Below are positions 15,903 through 25,332 of a stretch of DNA of 64,000 nt, piece by piece (the first letter of the stretch is position 1; each line of letters begins with the position of its first letter). Both the position numbers and the translations under genes were made by a program. The notes beneath the pieces are model-generated. The model searched no databases and had not been told where the DNA came from. It saw only the letters and a program-made list of their open reading frames with translations. The DNA is from JAEXOD01 sp043805435 (GTDB taxonomy: Bacteria; Bacteroidota; Ignavibacteria; Ignavibacteriales; Melioribacteraceae): the NCBI GenBank assembly GCA_043805435.1, contig JAZDHY010000051.1, positions 1-64,000 of the forward strand, written 5' to 3'.

Positions 15903-16969
15903 TATATCAAATCTGTTTTATTACTCATTTTTAGATAATCAACTACATTTTTAACATCCTGAGCATTTTTTCTGTTGCAAATTAATAATGCATCATCTGT
16001 TTCAATAATAATTAAATCTTTTACACCAACAACAGCTGTAAATTTTTTAGGATTATAAATAAAACTACCCGTAGTTGATTCAAGATATACTTCGCCTGTT
16101 TTAGCGTTTGCAAAATTATCTTTTTCAGATAATTCATATACTGCTTCCCAGCTTCCAACATCATTCCATGAGAAATTACCTTTTATTAAATACACATTTT
16201 TAGATCTTTCCATAATACCATAATCAATAGAAATACTCTTTAATTTTCCGTACACGGCGGGTAGTACTTTTTCATACTCTTCATCATCAATGGATTTTGA
16301 AATTTCTTGCAAACCACTATATAATTCAGGCATTAAGAATTTTATTTCATTTAAAATAGCATCAACCCGCCAAATAAACATACCCGAATTCCATAAAAAA
16401 TCACCTGATTCAATAAAACGTTCAGCAGTTGATACGTTTGGCTTTTCTGCAAAAGTTAAAACTTTATGCACATCATTTTCAATTAATTCCTCTTCAATTT
16501 GAATATAACCATAACCTGTTTCAGGTTTGGTAGGTTTTATCCCTATTGTTAATAAGCCTTCACCTTTATTAGCAAATTCCGCCGCCTTAATTAATGTATT
16601 CTGAAATAATTCTTTTTCTTTAATTAAATGATCAGCCGGTAATGTTAAAATAACAGCGTTTTTATTCTTTTTTGCAATAATAATTGATGCTAATCCAATA
16701 CATGCAGCAGTATTTTTTCCAAAAGGTTCATCAATAATATTTGCTTCAGGAATAAATGGCAGCTCTTCCATAACTTTTGTTTTTTGAACTTTATTTGTTA
16801 CAATAAATATTCTTTCATTAGGAACTAATCCTTCAAGTCTATTTACGGTATCTTTAATCATCGAGTGATGTCCAAATATTTGTATTAATTGTTTCGGACG
16901 TCTTTGTTTACTCCTTGGCCAAAAGCGTGAACCAACTCCACCAGCCATAATACATACGTATAATTCCAT
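15902..16969 (-). CDS. manC: Mannose-1-phosphate guanylyltransferase
   Basis: A 355-residue single-domain nucleotidyltransferase that makes GDP-mannose from GTP and mannose-1-phosphate. The signature GGVGSRFWPRSK at 10-21 with PKQ at 25-27, the metal site LPADH, FAEKP, and the NSGMFIW and SWNDVGSW segments are all typical. It lacks the C-terminal cupin isomerase domain of the bifunctional enzymes, so mannose-6-phosphate isomerase must come from another gene. It is next to an RpiB-like isomerase gene (one-base overlap). Confidence 0.93.
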   Translation of the reverse strand: MELYVCIMAGGVGSRFWPRSKQRRPKQLIQIFGHHSMIKDTVNRLEGLVPNERIFIVTNKVQKTKVMEELPFIPEANIIDEPFGKNTAACIGLASIIIAKKNKNAVILTLPADHLIKEKELFQNTLIKAAEFANKGEGLLTIGIKPTKPETGYGYIQIEEELIENDVHKVLTFAEKPNVSTAERFIESGDFLWNSGMFIWRVDAILNEIKFLMPELYSGLQEISKSIDDEEYEKVLPAVYGKLKSISIDYGIMERSKNVYLIKGNFSWNDVGSWEAVYELSEKDNFANAKTGEVYLESTTGSFIYNPKKFTAVVGVKDLIIIETDDALLICNRKNAQDVKNVVDYLKMSNKTDLI

Positions 16970-16977
16970 TATAATTC

Positions 16978-17811
16978 CTATTTAAAATTTTGCAACATTT
17001 TTCCAAGACTTTCAGCTTTATTTAAATAACTTGTTATATCAACTTCTTTTTCACGTATTAAAGCCGCAATAACTATTAAACAAGCACGCATTTTTTCCAT
17101 TGTTAAATGATCGGCGGCAAGTTTACTATCCATAATTAATTTTAATGTGCCTGCAAAATAGCTATGCATATTAGTAATAATTTCAAATCCGGCTTTTTGG
17201 GATAAAATAGAATTTTTATCCATTAATTGGTAATATTTGTCCATTTCGTCATAAGTAGTTTCCATATTTTCAAGTCGCTCTAAAAACCCATCCAACTCTT
17301 TAATTGGATTTAAAACAGTTTTTTGATATTGTTCAAAATTATAATCTTCTACTACTTCCTCTTCATCAAAAATGTATTCTTCCTTTAATCTATCTGTTTC
17401 CTTTTTTTCATCATTTATTTTAATTTGTCCGGCAGAAGAATTTGAACTACTAGACAAGTTAAGATTTTTTTCAAATTCATCCAAAACATTTTTTAATTGA
17501 ACAGGAGTCACAGCATCTAAAAATGCACTTAAATCTCTTCCTATCAAAACAATATGTTCTTTAAATCTTTCCGATAACTTTAAAAAATCAAGTTTCGGGT
17601 CAGCAGAATAATTTAATATTTCATTTAAATGAATTGCAATTTTAGAAAATTCTGTCACTTTTTTCATTTTTTGAAAAATTTCGAGTAAATTTTCTTTTTT
17701 TGTCAGATATTCCTTAAATAATGTTACAGATGCAATTTTGTCGGAATTTAATCTTAAATTACTAGAAGCTAATGTAATACACTGAATAACATATAGTTTT
17801 GATATTTCCAT
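16978..17811 (-). CDS. Conserved-looking helical protein of unknown function
   Basis: I do not recognise this 277-residue protein. It has no signal peptide and no membrane helix, and looks cytoplasmic. The N-terminal 115 residues are predicted helical with an even charge mix. A Ser/Asn-rich and then acidic linker follows (about 118-150, with SSSSNSSAG and FDEEEVVEDY). The C-terminal 120 residues are again helical, with Met- and Leu-rich heptad-like spacing. It lies between alr (two bases) and manC (eight bases) and is surely translated as part of that operon. No enzyme motif is visible; a structural or regulatory partner protein is possible. Confidence 0.75.
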   Translation of the reverse strand: MEISKLYVIQCITLASSNLRLNSDKIASVTLFKEYLTKKENLLEIFQKMKKVTEFSKIAIHLNEILNYSADPKLDFLKLSERFKEHIVLIGRDLSAFLDAVTPVQLKNVLDEFEKNLNLSSSSNSSAGQIKINDEKKETDRLKEEYIFDEEEVVEDYNFEQYQKTVLNPIKELDGFLERLENMETTYDEMDKYYQLMDKNSILSQKAGFEIITNMHSYFAGTLKLIMDSKLAADHLTMEKMRACLIVIAALIREKEVDITSYLNKAESLGKMLQNFK

Positions 17812-17813
17812 AA

Positions 17814-18917
17814 TTATTTATATATCCTTGGGATTCGTTTACTTATGTTACAAGTAATTTCATAAGGGATAGTATCAAGAATTTTTGACCAATCATCTGC
17901 ATCAATCTTATTTTTTCCATCAGTTCCTAATAAAATTACTTTATCACCTATTTTTATTTTATCATTTTTAATTTCAAATAAAATTCTATCCATTGTAACT
18001 CTGCCAACCTGATTATATACTTTCCCTTTAATTATGGCCGTAGCTTTATTTGTTAAATTTCTATTAAACCCATCCGCATAACCAATTGGAACAGAACAAA
18101 TTAAGGTATCTTCTTTGGCAATAAATTTTCTGCCATAACTAACTGATTCTTCATTAAGTATCTGTTTAATAGAAGTAACCTTGCTTAAAAGAGACATAAC
18201 AGGTTTTAATTTGATACTTTCCGAAGTTTCAAAAGATGGATAATAGCCATACAATATCATCCCCGGGCGAACAGCATCAAAATATGCTTCGGGCATATCC
18301 AAAATTGCACCACTGTTGGCAGCATGGGCTAATCCATAATTAATTTTGTTCTCTTTTAACTTACTAATTATTGTATTAAAATTAGATAGTTGATAATTGG
18401 CATAAGTTTTATCTTTTTCATCCGAAGTTGCAAAATGAGTATATATTCCTTCAATAATAATGTTTTTAATATCTATTAGTTTGCGAATTAATTTATCAAT
18501 CTCGTTTATCTTAATTCCAACTCTTCCCATTCCGGTATCAAATTTAATATGAACTTTAAGCCTTTTTTTTACGTCTAATTTTTTAATAACATCTAATTGC
18601 TCTATACTGTTAACAGTTGCAGAGATATTATATTTAAGATAATTTTCAGTTTCATCATTATCATACGGAGCAAAACATAATATGGGTTTTTTAATTATTT
18701 TAGCTTTTCTAAGTTCAATTGCCTCTTCAATTAAAGCAACCGCATAATATTCAGGAGAGTTTATTAACTGTTCAAATGCTTTTACACATTCAATCATTCC
18801 ATGTCCATAAGCATCTGCTTTTACTACGGCAATAACTTTAGTTTTTGTTTTTTTTCTTATTTGTTGGTAATTAAATTGCAGGTTTTTCAGATTAATTTCA
18901 GCATACGTTGGTCTCAT
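17814..18917 (-). CDS. alr: Alanine racemase
   Basis: A 367-residue PLP enzyme that makes D-alanine for peptidoglycan. Lys33 in VVKADAYGHG binds PLP. Tyr261 in SYGRKF is the opposing catalytic base. RVTMDRILFE and GDKVILLG in the C-terminal barrel are also typical. It is the first gene of the long minus-strand run down to ftsE and faces a YbjQ gene across a 232-base region with two palindromes. With murB, mltG and namZ it is one of several cell-wall genes in the window. Confidence 0.96.
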   Translation of the reverse strand: MRPTYAEINLKNLQFNYQQIRKKTKTKVIAVVKADAYGHGMIECVKAFEQLINSPEYYAVALIEEAIELRKAKIIKKPILCFAPYDNDETENYLKYNISATVNSIEQLDVIKKLDVKKRLKVHIKFDTGMGRVGIKINEIDKLIRKLIDIKNIIIEGIYTHFATSDEKDKTYANYQLSNFNTIISKLKENKINYGLAHAANSGAILDMPEAYFDAVRPGMILYGYYPSFETSESIKLKPVMSLLSKVTSIKQILNEESVSYGRKFIAKEDTLICSVPIGYADGFNRNLTNKATAIIKGKVYNQVGRVTMDRILFEIKNDKIKIGDKVILLGTDGKNKIDADDWSKILDTIPYEITCNISKRIPRIYK

Positions 18918-18982
18918 TATAAATCACGCCTTGATGTTTGTCGAATAGATATTAATTTTTTAGAATAGAATCGTCACTTAAT

Positions 18983-19018
18983 TTATTGTACAATAATATT
19001 TTACTGTTTTGTACAAAA
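18983..19018. promoter_or_regulatory. Pair of TTGTACAA palindromes between alr and ybjQ
   Basis: TTATTGTACAATAA (18983-18996, perfect 14-bp palindrome) and TTTTGTACAAAA (19007-19018, perfect 12-bp palindrome) share the core TTGTACAA with centres 23 bases apart, about two helical turns. They lie in the divergent promoter region of alr and the YbjQ gene. A dimeric regulator could bind them. The core also occurs at 5860-5867 upstream of the dodecin gene. Function is inferred; the rest of this 232-base gap is AT-rich without other visible features. Confidence 0.35.
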
Positions 19019-19149
19019 TTAAATATAAAATGAATTAATTCAAAACATAATAACAAAAAATAATTTATTTATTAAAATTATTTGTTTAAATTAATAATAA
19101 ACTTTTCTATTTTAAATAATATTTTTTTGAAAACTAAATTAATAATTTT

Positions 19150-19476
19150 ATGACACTTTCTACAACTCCAACATTTGAAGGAAAAAGAATAGTAAAATAT
19201 CTCGGAATTGTTTCCGGCGAAGCTATTTTAGGCGCAAATATATTTAGTGATTTTTTTGCCGGCATAAGAGATATTGTCGGTGGACGATCTGCATCGTATG
19301 AAAAAGAACTTAGAAAAGCAAAAGATATTGCACTTAAAGAAATGGCCGATGAAGCTAAAAGGCTTGGTGGTAATGCAGTTGTCTCAATAGATTTGGATTA
19401 CGAAACTATCGGACAAGGCGGCACAATGCTTATGGTTTCAGCTAACGGTACTGCCGTAATAACAGAGGATCTGTAA
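19150..19476 (+). CDS. YbjQ / UPF0145 family protein
   Basis: A 108-residue protein matching the YbjQ family throughout: LGIVSGEAILGANIFSDFFA, a glycine-rich GGRSASYEKELRKA, and the C-terminal GGNAVVSIDLDYE with MLMVSANGTAV. The family forms a pentamer-like fold sometimes called a heavy-metal-binding domain, but its role is unknown. I see no clear Shine-Dalgarno before the ATG. It stands alone on the plus strand, converging on an HD-domain gene three bases away. Confidence 0.88.
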   Translation: MTLSTTPTFEGKRIVKYLGIVSGEAILGANIFSDFFAGIRDIVGGRSASYEKELRKAKDIALKEMADEAKRLGGNAVVSIDLDYETIGQGGTMLMVSANGTAVITEDL

Positions 19477-19479
19477 ACC

Positions 19480-20310
19480 TTAAAGCCTTTGATGTTCAGC
19501 GTCAAATACTTGTGAGTGAAGTTGTGCAATCCATTGTTTGCCTTCTGGCGTAAGATTAAGATACACTAAAGCATCTTTAATATATGGACTGACAACATCC
19601 CAATAAAATTTTGCATAGCTTATTTTTAAATCATATGGATTTAGATAAGTAACACTGGAGTTATTTTTTGCTTCCTGCATTTCATAAAATAATGCCGGAG
19701 TTTTTCTTAAATAGTTTGGGTCGCCCAGCTGTCCAATAAAATCGGCGGCTCTTGTTAAACCTTCCAAACTTTTTGTATCACTATGCGCAGCATCGGCCGG
19801 AATTGGGAATCTTGTCATTTCAATGTAAGATGCTATCGTATCAACATCCAAATATTTAACTTTTTCAAATCTATCAAACACAAATTGTTTACTTCTATCA
19901 ACATGATATGCAGTTAACGCAGCATCGGTACTTCCCTTTTCTAAAGTAATTAATTTATTTTTAACTCCACTATCATAACATCCTTTTTTGTCATTTTTTA
20001 ATATTCCTCTTACATAACCAACATCATGGCATAATAAAGAAATAATAAAATTTAACCAATCTTGCGGTGTAATTCCACCTTCTTTTAAATGTTTACCTCT
20101 AATAATTTCCTGACCTGCCAACGTTACAAGCATGGTGTGTTCTACATTATGGTATAATGCATCCGTTCCTGAAATAATTTCAAGAATTGAATTTCCTGCC
20201 CAAACCAATATATTTTCAAATTCCGGTTCTAAAATTCCAAAAGTTATTTGATACTGTTCTTTTAGCTCGTTTATAAATGGCCTAATTAATAATATATTAA
20301 AATTTAGCAT
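19480..20310 (-). CDS. HD-domain metal-dependent phosphohydrolase
   Basis: A 276-residue protein with HD-superfamily metal ligands: YHNVEH (His54, His58), CHDVGY (His95, Asp96), and a later conserved segment around TRAADFIGQLGD. The YHNxxH...HDxxY layout resembles the catalytic core of cyclic nucleotide phosphodiesterases, so a phosphodiester or nucleotide substrate is possible, but none can be assigned. No signal peptide is seen. It is a single-gene unit, with 159 bases separating it from the MFS gene upstream, part of which is that gene's terminator. Confidence 0.75.
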   Translation of the reverse strand: MLNFNILLIRPFINELKEQYQITFGILEPEFENILVWAGNSILEIISGTDALYHNVEHTMLVTLAGQEIIRGKHLKEGGITPQDWLNFIISLLCHDVGYVRGILKNDKKGCYDSGVKNKLITLEKGSTDAALTAYHVDRSKQFVFDRFEKVKYLDVDTIASYIEMTRFPIPADAAHSDTKSLEGLTRAADFIGQLGDPNYLRKTPALFYEMQEAKNNSSVTYLNPYDLKISYAKFYWDVVSPYIKDALVYLNLTPEGKQWIAQLHSQVFDAEHQRL

Positions 20311-20432
20311 AAATCATTCCTTATTAGTAAGTATTATTTGGTAATAATTAATTAATTAACAATAAAATATTATTTACTTAATTTGTAAAACTTATTTGAA
20401 TAATTCAACAAAAATATTCGGATTGTAAAATA

Positions 20433-20456
20433 TAAAAGCTCCATTTAAGGAGCTTT
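20433..20456 (-). terminator. Hairpin terminator after the MFS transporter gene
   Basis: A perfect 9-bp stem, AAAAGCTCC (20433-20441) and GGAGCTTTT (20448-20456), with a 6-base loop, lies 13 bases after the MFS stop. The T residues are part of the stem and followed by AT-rich sequence. It probably ends the long minus-strand run that reaches back to the respiratory genes. Confidence 0.75.
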
Positions 20457-20469
20457 TATGTATAAAAAG

Positions 20470-21879
20470 TTAATTTTTTGTTTTAAACCCTTTAACCATC
20501 CAATTTTTTGCTAATAATAAACCAATAGGACTAATAATAGCGATAAAACCATAAATCAACCACATGGTCTGCGTATTCATTGCTTCAGGAATAACACCAT
20601 CAGGGCAATAATTAATTAAGAACCATCCCGAATAAAGGCTGGTAATAATTTTAGTTAAAAACCAAGGGAATTGACCTATTCCCATATAAATTCCGGTCAT
20701 ATTTTTAGGTGCAATTTCTGCCACCCATTGTAAAAATCTTGGCTGCCACATAGCCTCACCAATAGTCATTATTACCAAATATAACATCAAATTAGTCATT
20801 GTGGGACCTAGTGCTAATATAAAAGTTGGTGATGCCATAACAAATGTACCAATTATCATCATTGTATAGGTTTTCTTTTTTGAGGTTAAGGCTGCAACCA
20901 TAGGTGTTAAAACAAATATCATAATAGGATTCAGGTTAACAAAAAACTCGAAATTATCACTTACAAAACCATTAAAAGCACGTGCGGTATATTGAGGTAA
21001 AGTAAGCCAATTATGTGCAAATAAAGTTTGAACAGGTATTAAAATAAAGATAAAAAATAAAAATCTTAAATCCCTTAAAGGGAAATTTTTATAATAGAAG
21101 GATATTTTTTCTTTAAATGTTAAATGATCTAATGAATCATCATCGGCAGCTTTTTTCTCTTCTTCTGTTTTGTCTTTTGCAATTTCGTTTAATGCCCTTG
21201 TAATTGCTTTTTTAGACATAATAAAAGAAACCAATATCAATCCAACAACAGTTAAACCTACATAAACATAAAAAACACCGTCCATTCCATAAGCTTTTCT
21301 TACAGGAGGAGAAATCAAACCGGGCAAAAAGCCGCCAAGGTTCATCAATGCGTATAACATTGCATAACCCATTGCACTTGTTTTTTCCGTGGTCAATTGT
21401 TTTACTCCTGCATAAGCAGCGGGCATGTAAATACCGTAACCAATAATAACACCAAAAATACCAACCATTGCAATAATATGCGAACTATTCCATAATCCGG
21501 TTATTCCAATAGCCGGTGCAATTGTAAGTAATATTCTTCCTACAAGCATAAATAACAACGAAATAATAAAAGATTTTCTTAATCCAATCCAATCGACTGT
21601 TGCTCCTAAAAACAACATACTTAATGTAATACCACCCGTCAATATTCCAACCATATTTCCGGCTTTAATGTCATCAAGCCCAACATATTCGTTAAAATAC
21701 ATGGCTAATAAACTTAAAATACCAAAATAAGTAAGTCCTTCCAAAGTGTAAGAAATATTCAACCCTAACAAAGCCCTTGATGTGTGCAAAAGGTCGGTAA
21801 ATGGCTGAGTTAATTCCTTAAATATACTAGAAAAAGCACTTTCAGTTTTTTTTGTTTCTTTTGTTTCTTTTTTTTTCAT
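20470..21879 (-). CDS. MFS transporter, peptide (POT)-like
   Basis: A 469-residue membrane protein with about 12 helices and a charged cytoplasmic loop near 232-255 between the two halves. YTLEGLTYFGILSLLAMYF near the start resembles the first helix of proton-dependent oligopeptide transporters, and GDxxGxRK-like DWIGLRKSF is the MFS motif A position. The substrate is not certain: peptides, amino acids and nucleosides are possible. The N-terminal 40 residues are charged and precede the first helix. It starts 11 bases after the murB stop. Confidence 0.75.
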   Translation of the reverse strand: MKKKETKETKKTESAFSSIFKELTQPFTDLLHTSRALLGLNISYTLEGLTYFGILSLLAMYFNEYVGLDDIKAGNMVGILTGGITLSMLFLGATVDWIGLRKSFIISLLFMLVGRILLTIAPAIGITGLWNSSHIIAMVGIFGVIIGYGIYMPAAYAGVKQLTTEKTSAMGYAMLYALMNLGGFLPGLISPPVRKAYGMDGVFYVYVGLTVVGLILVSFIMSKKAITRALNEIAKDKTEEEKKAADDDSLDHLTFKEKISFYYKNFPLRDLRFLFFIFILIPVQTLFAHNWLTLPQYTARAFNGFVSDNFEFFVNLNPIMIFVLTPMVAALTSKKKTYTMMIIGTFVMASPTFILALGPTMTNLMLYLVIMTIGEAMWQPRFLQWVAEIAPKNMTGIYMGIGQFPWFLTKIITSLYSGWFLINYCPDGVIPEAMNTQTMWLIYGFIAIISPIGLLLAKNWMVKGFKTKN

Positions 21880-21890
21880 AAATACCTGCG

Positions 21891-22901
21891 TTATATTATG
21901 TTTACTTCTGTTTCTAAAATTATATTAAATTTATTCTTAACTTCTGATTTAATAAATTCGGCAAATCCTAAAATGTCACTTCCATTTGCTTTACCATAGT
22001 TAATTAGAATTAATGCCTGATTTTGGTAAGTGCCAACTTCTCCATTTCTGAAGCCTTTTAAGCCGCAATTATCAATAAGCCAGCCGGCTGATATTTTACA
22101 TTTATTATTCCCCAAAGGAAAACTTACAATATCGGGATATTTTACCTTAAGGTTAAACAAAACAGTTTCATCAACTTCAGGATTTTTGAAAAAACTTCCC
22201 GCATTCCCCAATGTTTTATAATCCGGCAATTTACTGTTTCTAACCTCAATTATTAGATTTCTTATTTCTTTAAGAGATGGTTCCTTCGATCCAAAAAAAT
22301 AATCAGTTAAAGGTTTATATGATAAATTATACTTTGGCACTTTGGATAATTTATATCTTACTTTTATAATTAGGGCTTCATTTTTCAACTCTGTTTTAAA
22401 TACACTTGTTCTGTATCCAAAATTACAGCCATCAAAACCAAGTGTTTTTATTTCCCCTGTATTTAGCTCTATATAATCCAAAGAATGGAAAATATCCTTT
22501 ATTTCAACACCATATGCGCCTATATTTTGAATTGGTGAAGCACCAACATTTCCGGGAATTAAAGAAAGGTTTTCTACTCCATAATAATTATTTTGTACGC
22601 AATAATTAACAAAAAAATCCCATTCGGTTCCTGCATCACTTTCTAAAACAATAAATTCGTTATTTTCTTCAAATATTCTTATTCCTTGTGTAGCATAATG
22701 AAGTATTAATCCGTAAAAATTTTTAGTAAATAAAACATTACTTCCGCCGCCAAGAACCAATAATTCGAGCTTTTTGACTCTGCAAAAATCAATTATTTTT
22801 TGTACTTCTTCGTAATTTTCACATTCCGAAAAATACGATGAAATACAGTTTATTCTAAACGTATTATAATTTGTTAAATTAAAATTTTCTTTTAAGTACA
22901 T
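21891..22901 (-). CDS. murB: UDP-N-acetylenolpyruvoylglucosamine reductase
   Basis: A 336-residue flavoenzyme that completes UDP-N-acetylmuramic acid synthesis. FAD-binding motifs are LGGGSNVLF and IPGNVGASPIQNIGAYG. The catalytic Ser is in GNAGSFFKNP, and FGYRTSVFK contains the Tyr loop of type I MurB enzymes (E. coli-like). The length fits type I. It lies 64 bases after the comEC start in a minus-strand run. Confidence 0.96.
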   Translation of the reverse strand: MYLKENFNLTNYNTFRINCISSYFSECENYEEVQKIIDFCRVKKLELLVLGGGSNVLFTKNFYGLILHYATQGIRIFEENNEFIVLESDAGTEWDFFVNYCVQNNYYGVENLSLIPGNVGASPIQNIGAYGVEIKDIFHSLDYIELNTGEIKTLGFDGCNFGYRTSVFKTELKNEALIIKVRYKLSKVPKYNLSYKPLTDYFFGSKEPSLKEIRNLIIEVRNSKLPDYKTLGNAGSFFKNPEVDETVLFNLKVKYPDIVSFPLGNNKCKISAGWLIDNCGLKGFRNGEVGTYQNQALILINYGKANGSDILGFAEFIKSEVKNKFNIILETEVNII

Positions 22902-22965
22902 GCAAATAAATAATTATTAAAAAATTAATTTACTAAATTAAACAATAAATACACGTAAAATAAAT

Positions 22966-25332
22966 TTATTTCCAATCAATTTTTTTTATTTCAAAACCGG
23001 TTGAAGTTAATATAATAGTTCCTTCTTTATCTGTACGTAAAATATTAGACTTCAATAGTTCTAATTTGTTAATTGTTTCTTTTGAAGGCAAGTAGTAATT
23101 ATTAAAAATGCCGGAGCTAATTAAAGTATATTCCGGTTTAACCATATATAAAAAATCATTACAAGATGAATATTTACTGCCATGATGACCAGCCTTTAAC
23201 ACATTTGCACTTAAAAAACTGCCATAACAATCAATTAATGATTTTTCAACACTTATTCCGGCATCTCCGGTAAATAAAAACGATGTTTTTCCATATATTA
23301 ATTTAACAACCCCGCTTTTATCATTTGAGGTTTTAGACTTAAAATCAGTTATTAAAAAATATATTTTTGCATTACTGATACAAATTGATTCTTTTTGATA
23401 ATATTTATATTCAATTTTATTTTTAATTAATAATTTCTCAAATACTTTATCCTTAATATCATTTGCAAAAGGAGCCGGCTTGTATATAACTCCAATATCA
23501 ATTTTATTAACAATACTAGTTAATCCTAAATAATGATCTGAATCTATATGAGAAATGAAAATGTAATCAAGTTTATTAATTTCAAGGAACTTACAAGCCG
23601 GTAAAATAACATCCATTCCCGCATCAAATGTTTTAGTTATATTTCCTGCATCAATTAAACATGTTTTATTATCAATAAACTTAATTAAAAAAGAATCCCC
23701 TTGCCCCACATCTAAAGCAATTACCGTTAAATTATTTTTTGGTGTGTAATTTTTATCATCTAACTTTATGTATATAATGTAATTAACCATCAATAAAACA
23801 ATTATAATTATTTTTGTTTTTAGCTTTGTCATTTTTTTTAAATAAAAATATAATATTAGGATTATAATAAAATAAACAAACAAATCATAATAGCTAAAAT
23901 TATTGATATCGACTGAAGCAAATTTATTATTTGCAAACAATTCAACAAACCATATATTCACTTTAATCAGTAAATCATTCACCAACGCAAGTAATAATGA
24001 ACCGCCAAACCAAAAATAACTCATAAAAATAGTCAATAAGCCTAGTAATAATATTAAGCTTGTTACCGGCACAACAATAACATTTGAAATAATTGAAATG
24101 ATTGATAATTTGTGAAAATAAATTAATATAAACGGAATAGTAAATATTTGCGCACTAATGGTTAAAGAAATAAGAAGTAGTATTTTTTTTGTCCAAACGT
24201 TTGTTAAACTAATATTTTCGAAATACAAATTGAACTTAGGGTAAAAGATTAAGATTGATAAAACTGCAGAAAATGATAGCAAAAAACCAACATTTAATAA
24301 TTCTAATGGATTAACAATTAATATTATTAAAGCCGAAAGAAATAACGCATTAATTCCATTATAATTGCGGCCGGAAATATTGCAAATTATTACCACAATT
24401 CCCATTACTGAAGCTCTAAAAACAGATGGCTGGCAGCCTGTTAGATAAAAATAAAATATTATTCCAATTAAAGTTAGAATATTCCGCAGAATTATATTAA
24501 ATCGTGCAAATAGAAAAAAGAAAATAAAAATAATAAGTCCTACATGAAGTCCTGATACGGCAAGTACATGTACCACGCCGGTTTGTATAAAATTTTCCTT
24601 TAATTCATCATCAATATTGCTTCTGTCACCCAAAACAAGCCCCCTTACAAGTGCCGAAGACTGCTTATTATACAGTAGATTAATTTTATCATCAATGCTT
24701 TTACGGGCTTTGTAAATAACATTTTTAAAATAATCTATATTGGTTGAAGTAGTTATTATTTTGTTTTTATCAATGGTTACAAAAATAATTCCACTAATAT
24801 TTTTATTGTATAAATATTGTTTATAATTAAAACCATTAAAAGTGCGCAAACCCGGCGGTTCTAATATATTACCCTTAAATGTTATACAATAACCAATTTG
24901 GAAATAATTATAATAATATTTAAGCTTTTTAGGATCTTCAGTTTTAATATTTACAATATATTTATATTTATTATAGTTTGTAGTTTGGGTTTTAATGGAA
25001 TCGCTTACAATTTCCAATTTAAGTTTATCTTCATTAATCAAGGATATATCATTTATTTTACCATAAATGACAGCCTTTTTTACGTATTTTTCTTTAAATG
25101 GGAAATTATCTTTATAATTCTGATTAATGCCAAAATATATTATTCCAATTATTAAGGGAAGCAGCGAATAAACATAACTTATATTATGAATATATTTTTT
25201 AAGAACAATGATTAAAATTAGCAAAAAAAAGGAAATAAGTGGATAAATTATAGGTATATTAAAATTGTATTGAAGAAGAAAACCGGCAGCTAAAAATACT
25301 GTTAACTTAATAACCGGGTAGTCTTTCAGCAT
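22966..25332 (-). CDS. comEC: ComEC/Rec2-type DNA uptake channel
   Basis: A 788-residue protein with all three ComEC parts: an N-terminal pair of helices with an OB-like domain (about 60-200), a multi-span competence domain (about 210-510, with HVLAVSGLHVGLI), and a C-terminal metallo-beta-lactamase-like domain from about 530 (DVGQGDSFLI, HIDSDHYLGL, GHHGSKYSS). The intact nuclease-like metal motif suggests a working protein. ComEC forms the inner-membrane channel for single-stranded DNA in natural transformation; ComEA and type IV pilus genes are not in the window. It overlaps the upstream gene by seven bases. Confidence 0.94.
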   Translation of the reverse strand: MLKDYPVIKLTVFLAAGFLLQYNFNIPIIYPLISFFLLILIIVLKKYIHNISYVYSLLPLIIGIIYFGINQNYKDNFPFKEKYVKKAVIYGKINDISLINEDKLKLEIVSDSIKTQTTNYNKYKYIVNIKTEDPKKLKYYYNYFQIGYCITFKGNILEPPGLRTFNGFNYKQYLYNKNISGIIFVTIDKNKIITTSTNIDYFKNVIYKARKSIDDKINLLYNKQSSALVRGLVLGDRSNIDDELKENFIQTGVVHVLAVSGLHVGLIIFIFFFLFARFNIILRNILTLIGIIFYFYLTGCQPSVFRASVMGIVVIICNISGRNYNGINALFLSALIILIVNPLELLNVGFLLSFSAVLSILIFYPKFNLYFENISLTNVWTKKILLLISLTISAQIFTIPFILIYFHKLSIISIISNVIVVPVTSLILLLGLLTIFMSYFWFGGSLLLALVNDLLIKVNIWFVELFANNKFASVDINNFSYYDLFVYFIIILILYFYLKKMTKLKTKIIIIVLLMVNYIIYIKLDDKNYTPKNNLTVIALDVGQGDSFLIKFIDNKTCLIDAGNITKTFDAGMDVILPACKFLEINKLDYIFISHIDSDHYLGLTSIVNKIDIGVIYKPAPFANDIKDKVFEKLLIKNKIEYKYYQKESICISNAKIYFLITDFKSKTSNDKSGVVKLIYGKTSFLFTGDAGISVEKSLIDCYGSFLSANVLKAGHHGSKYSSCNDFLYMVKPEYTLISSGIFNNYYLPSKETINKLELLKSNILRTDKEGTIILTSTGFEIKKIDWK

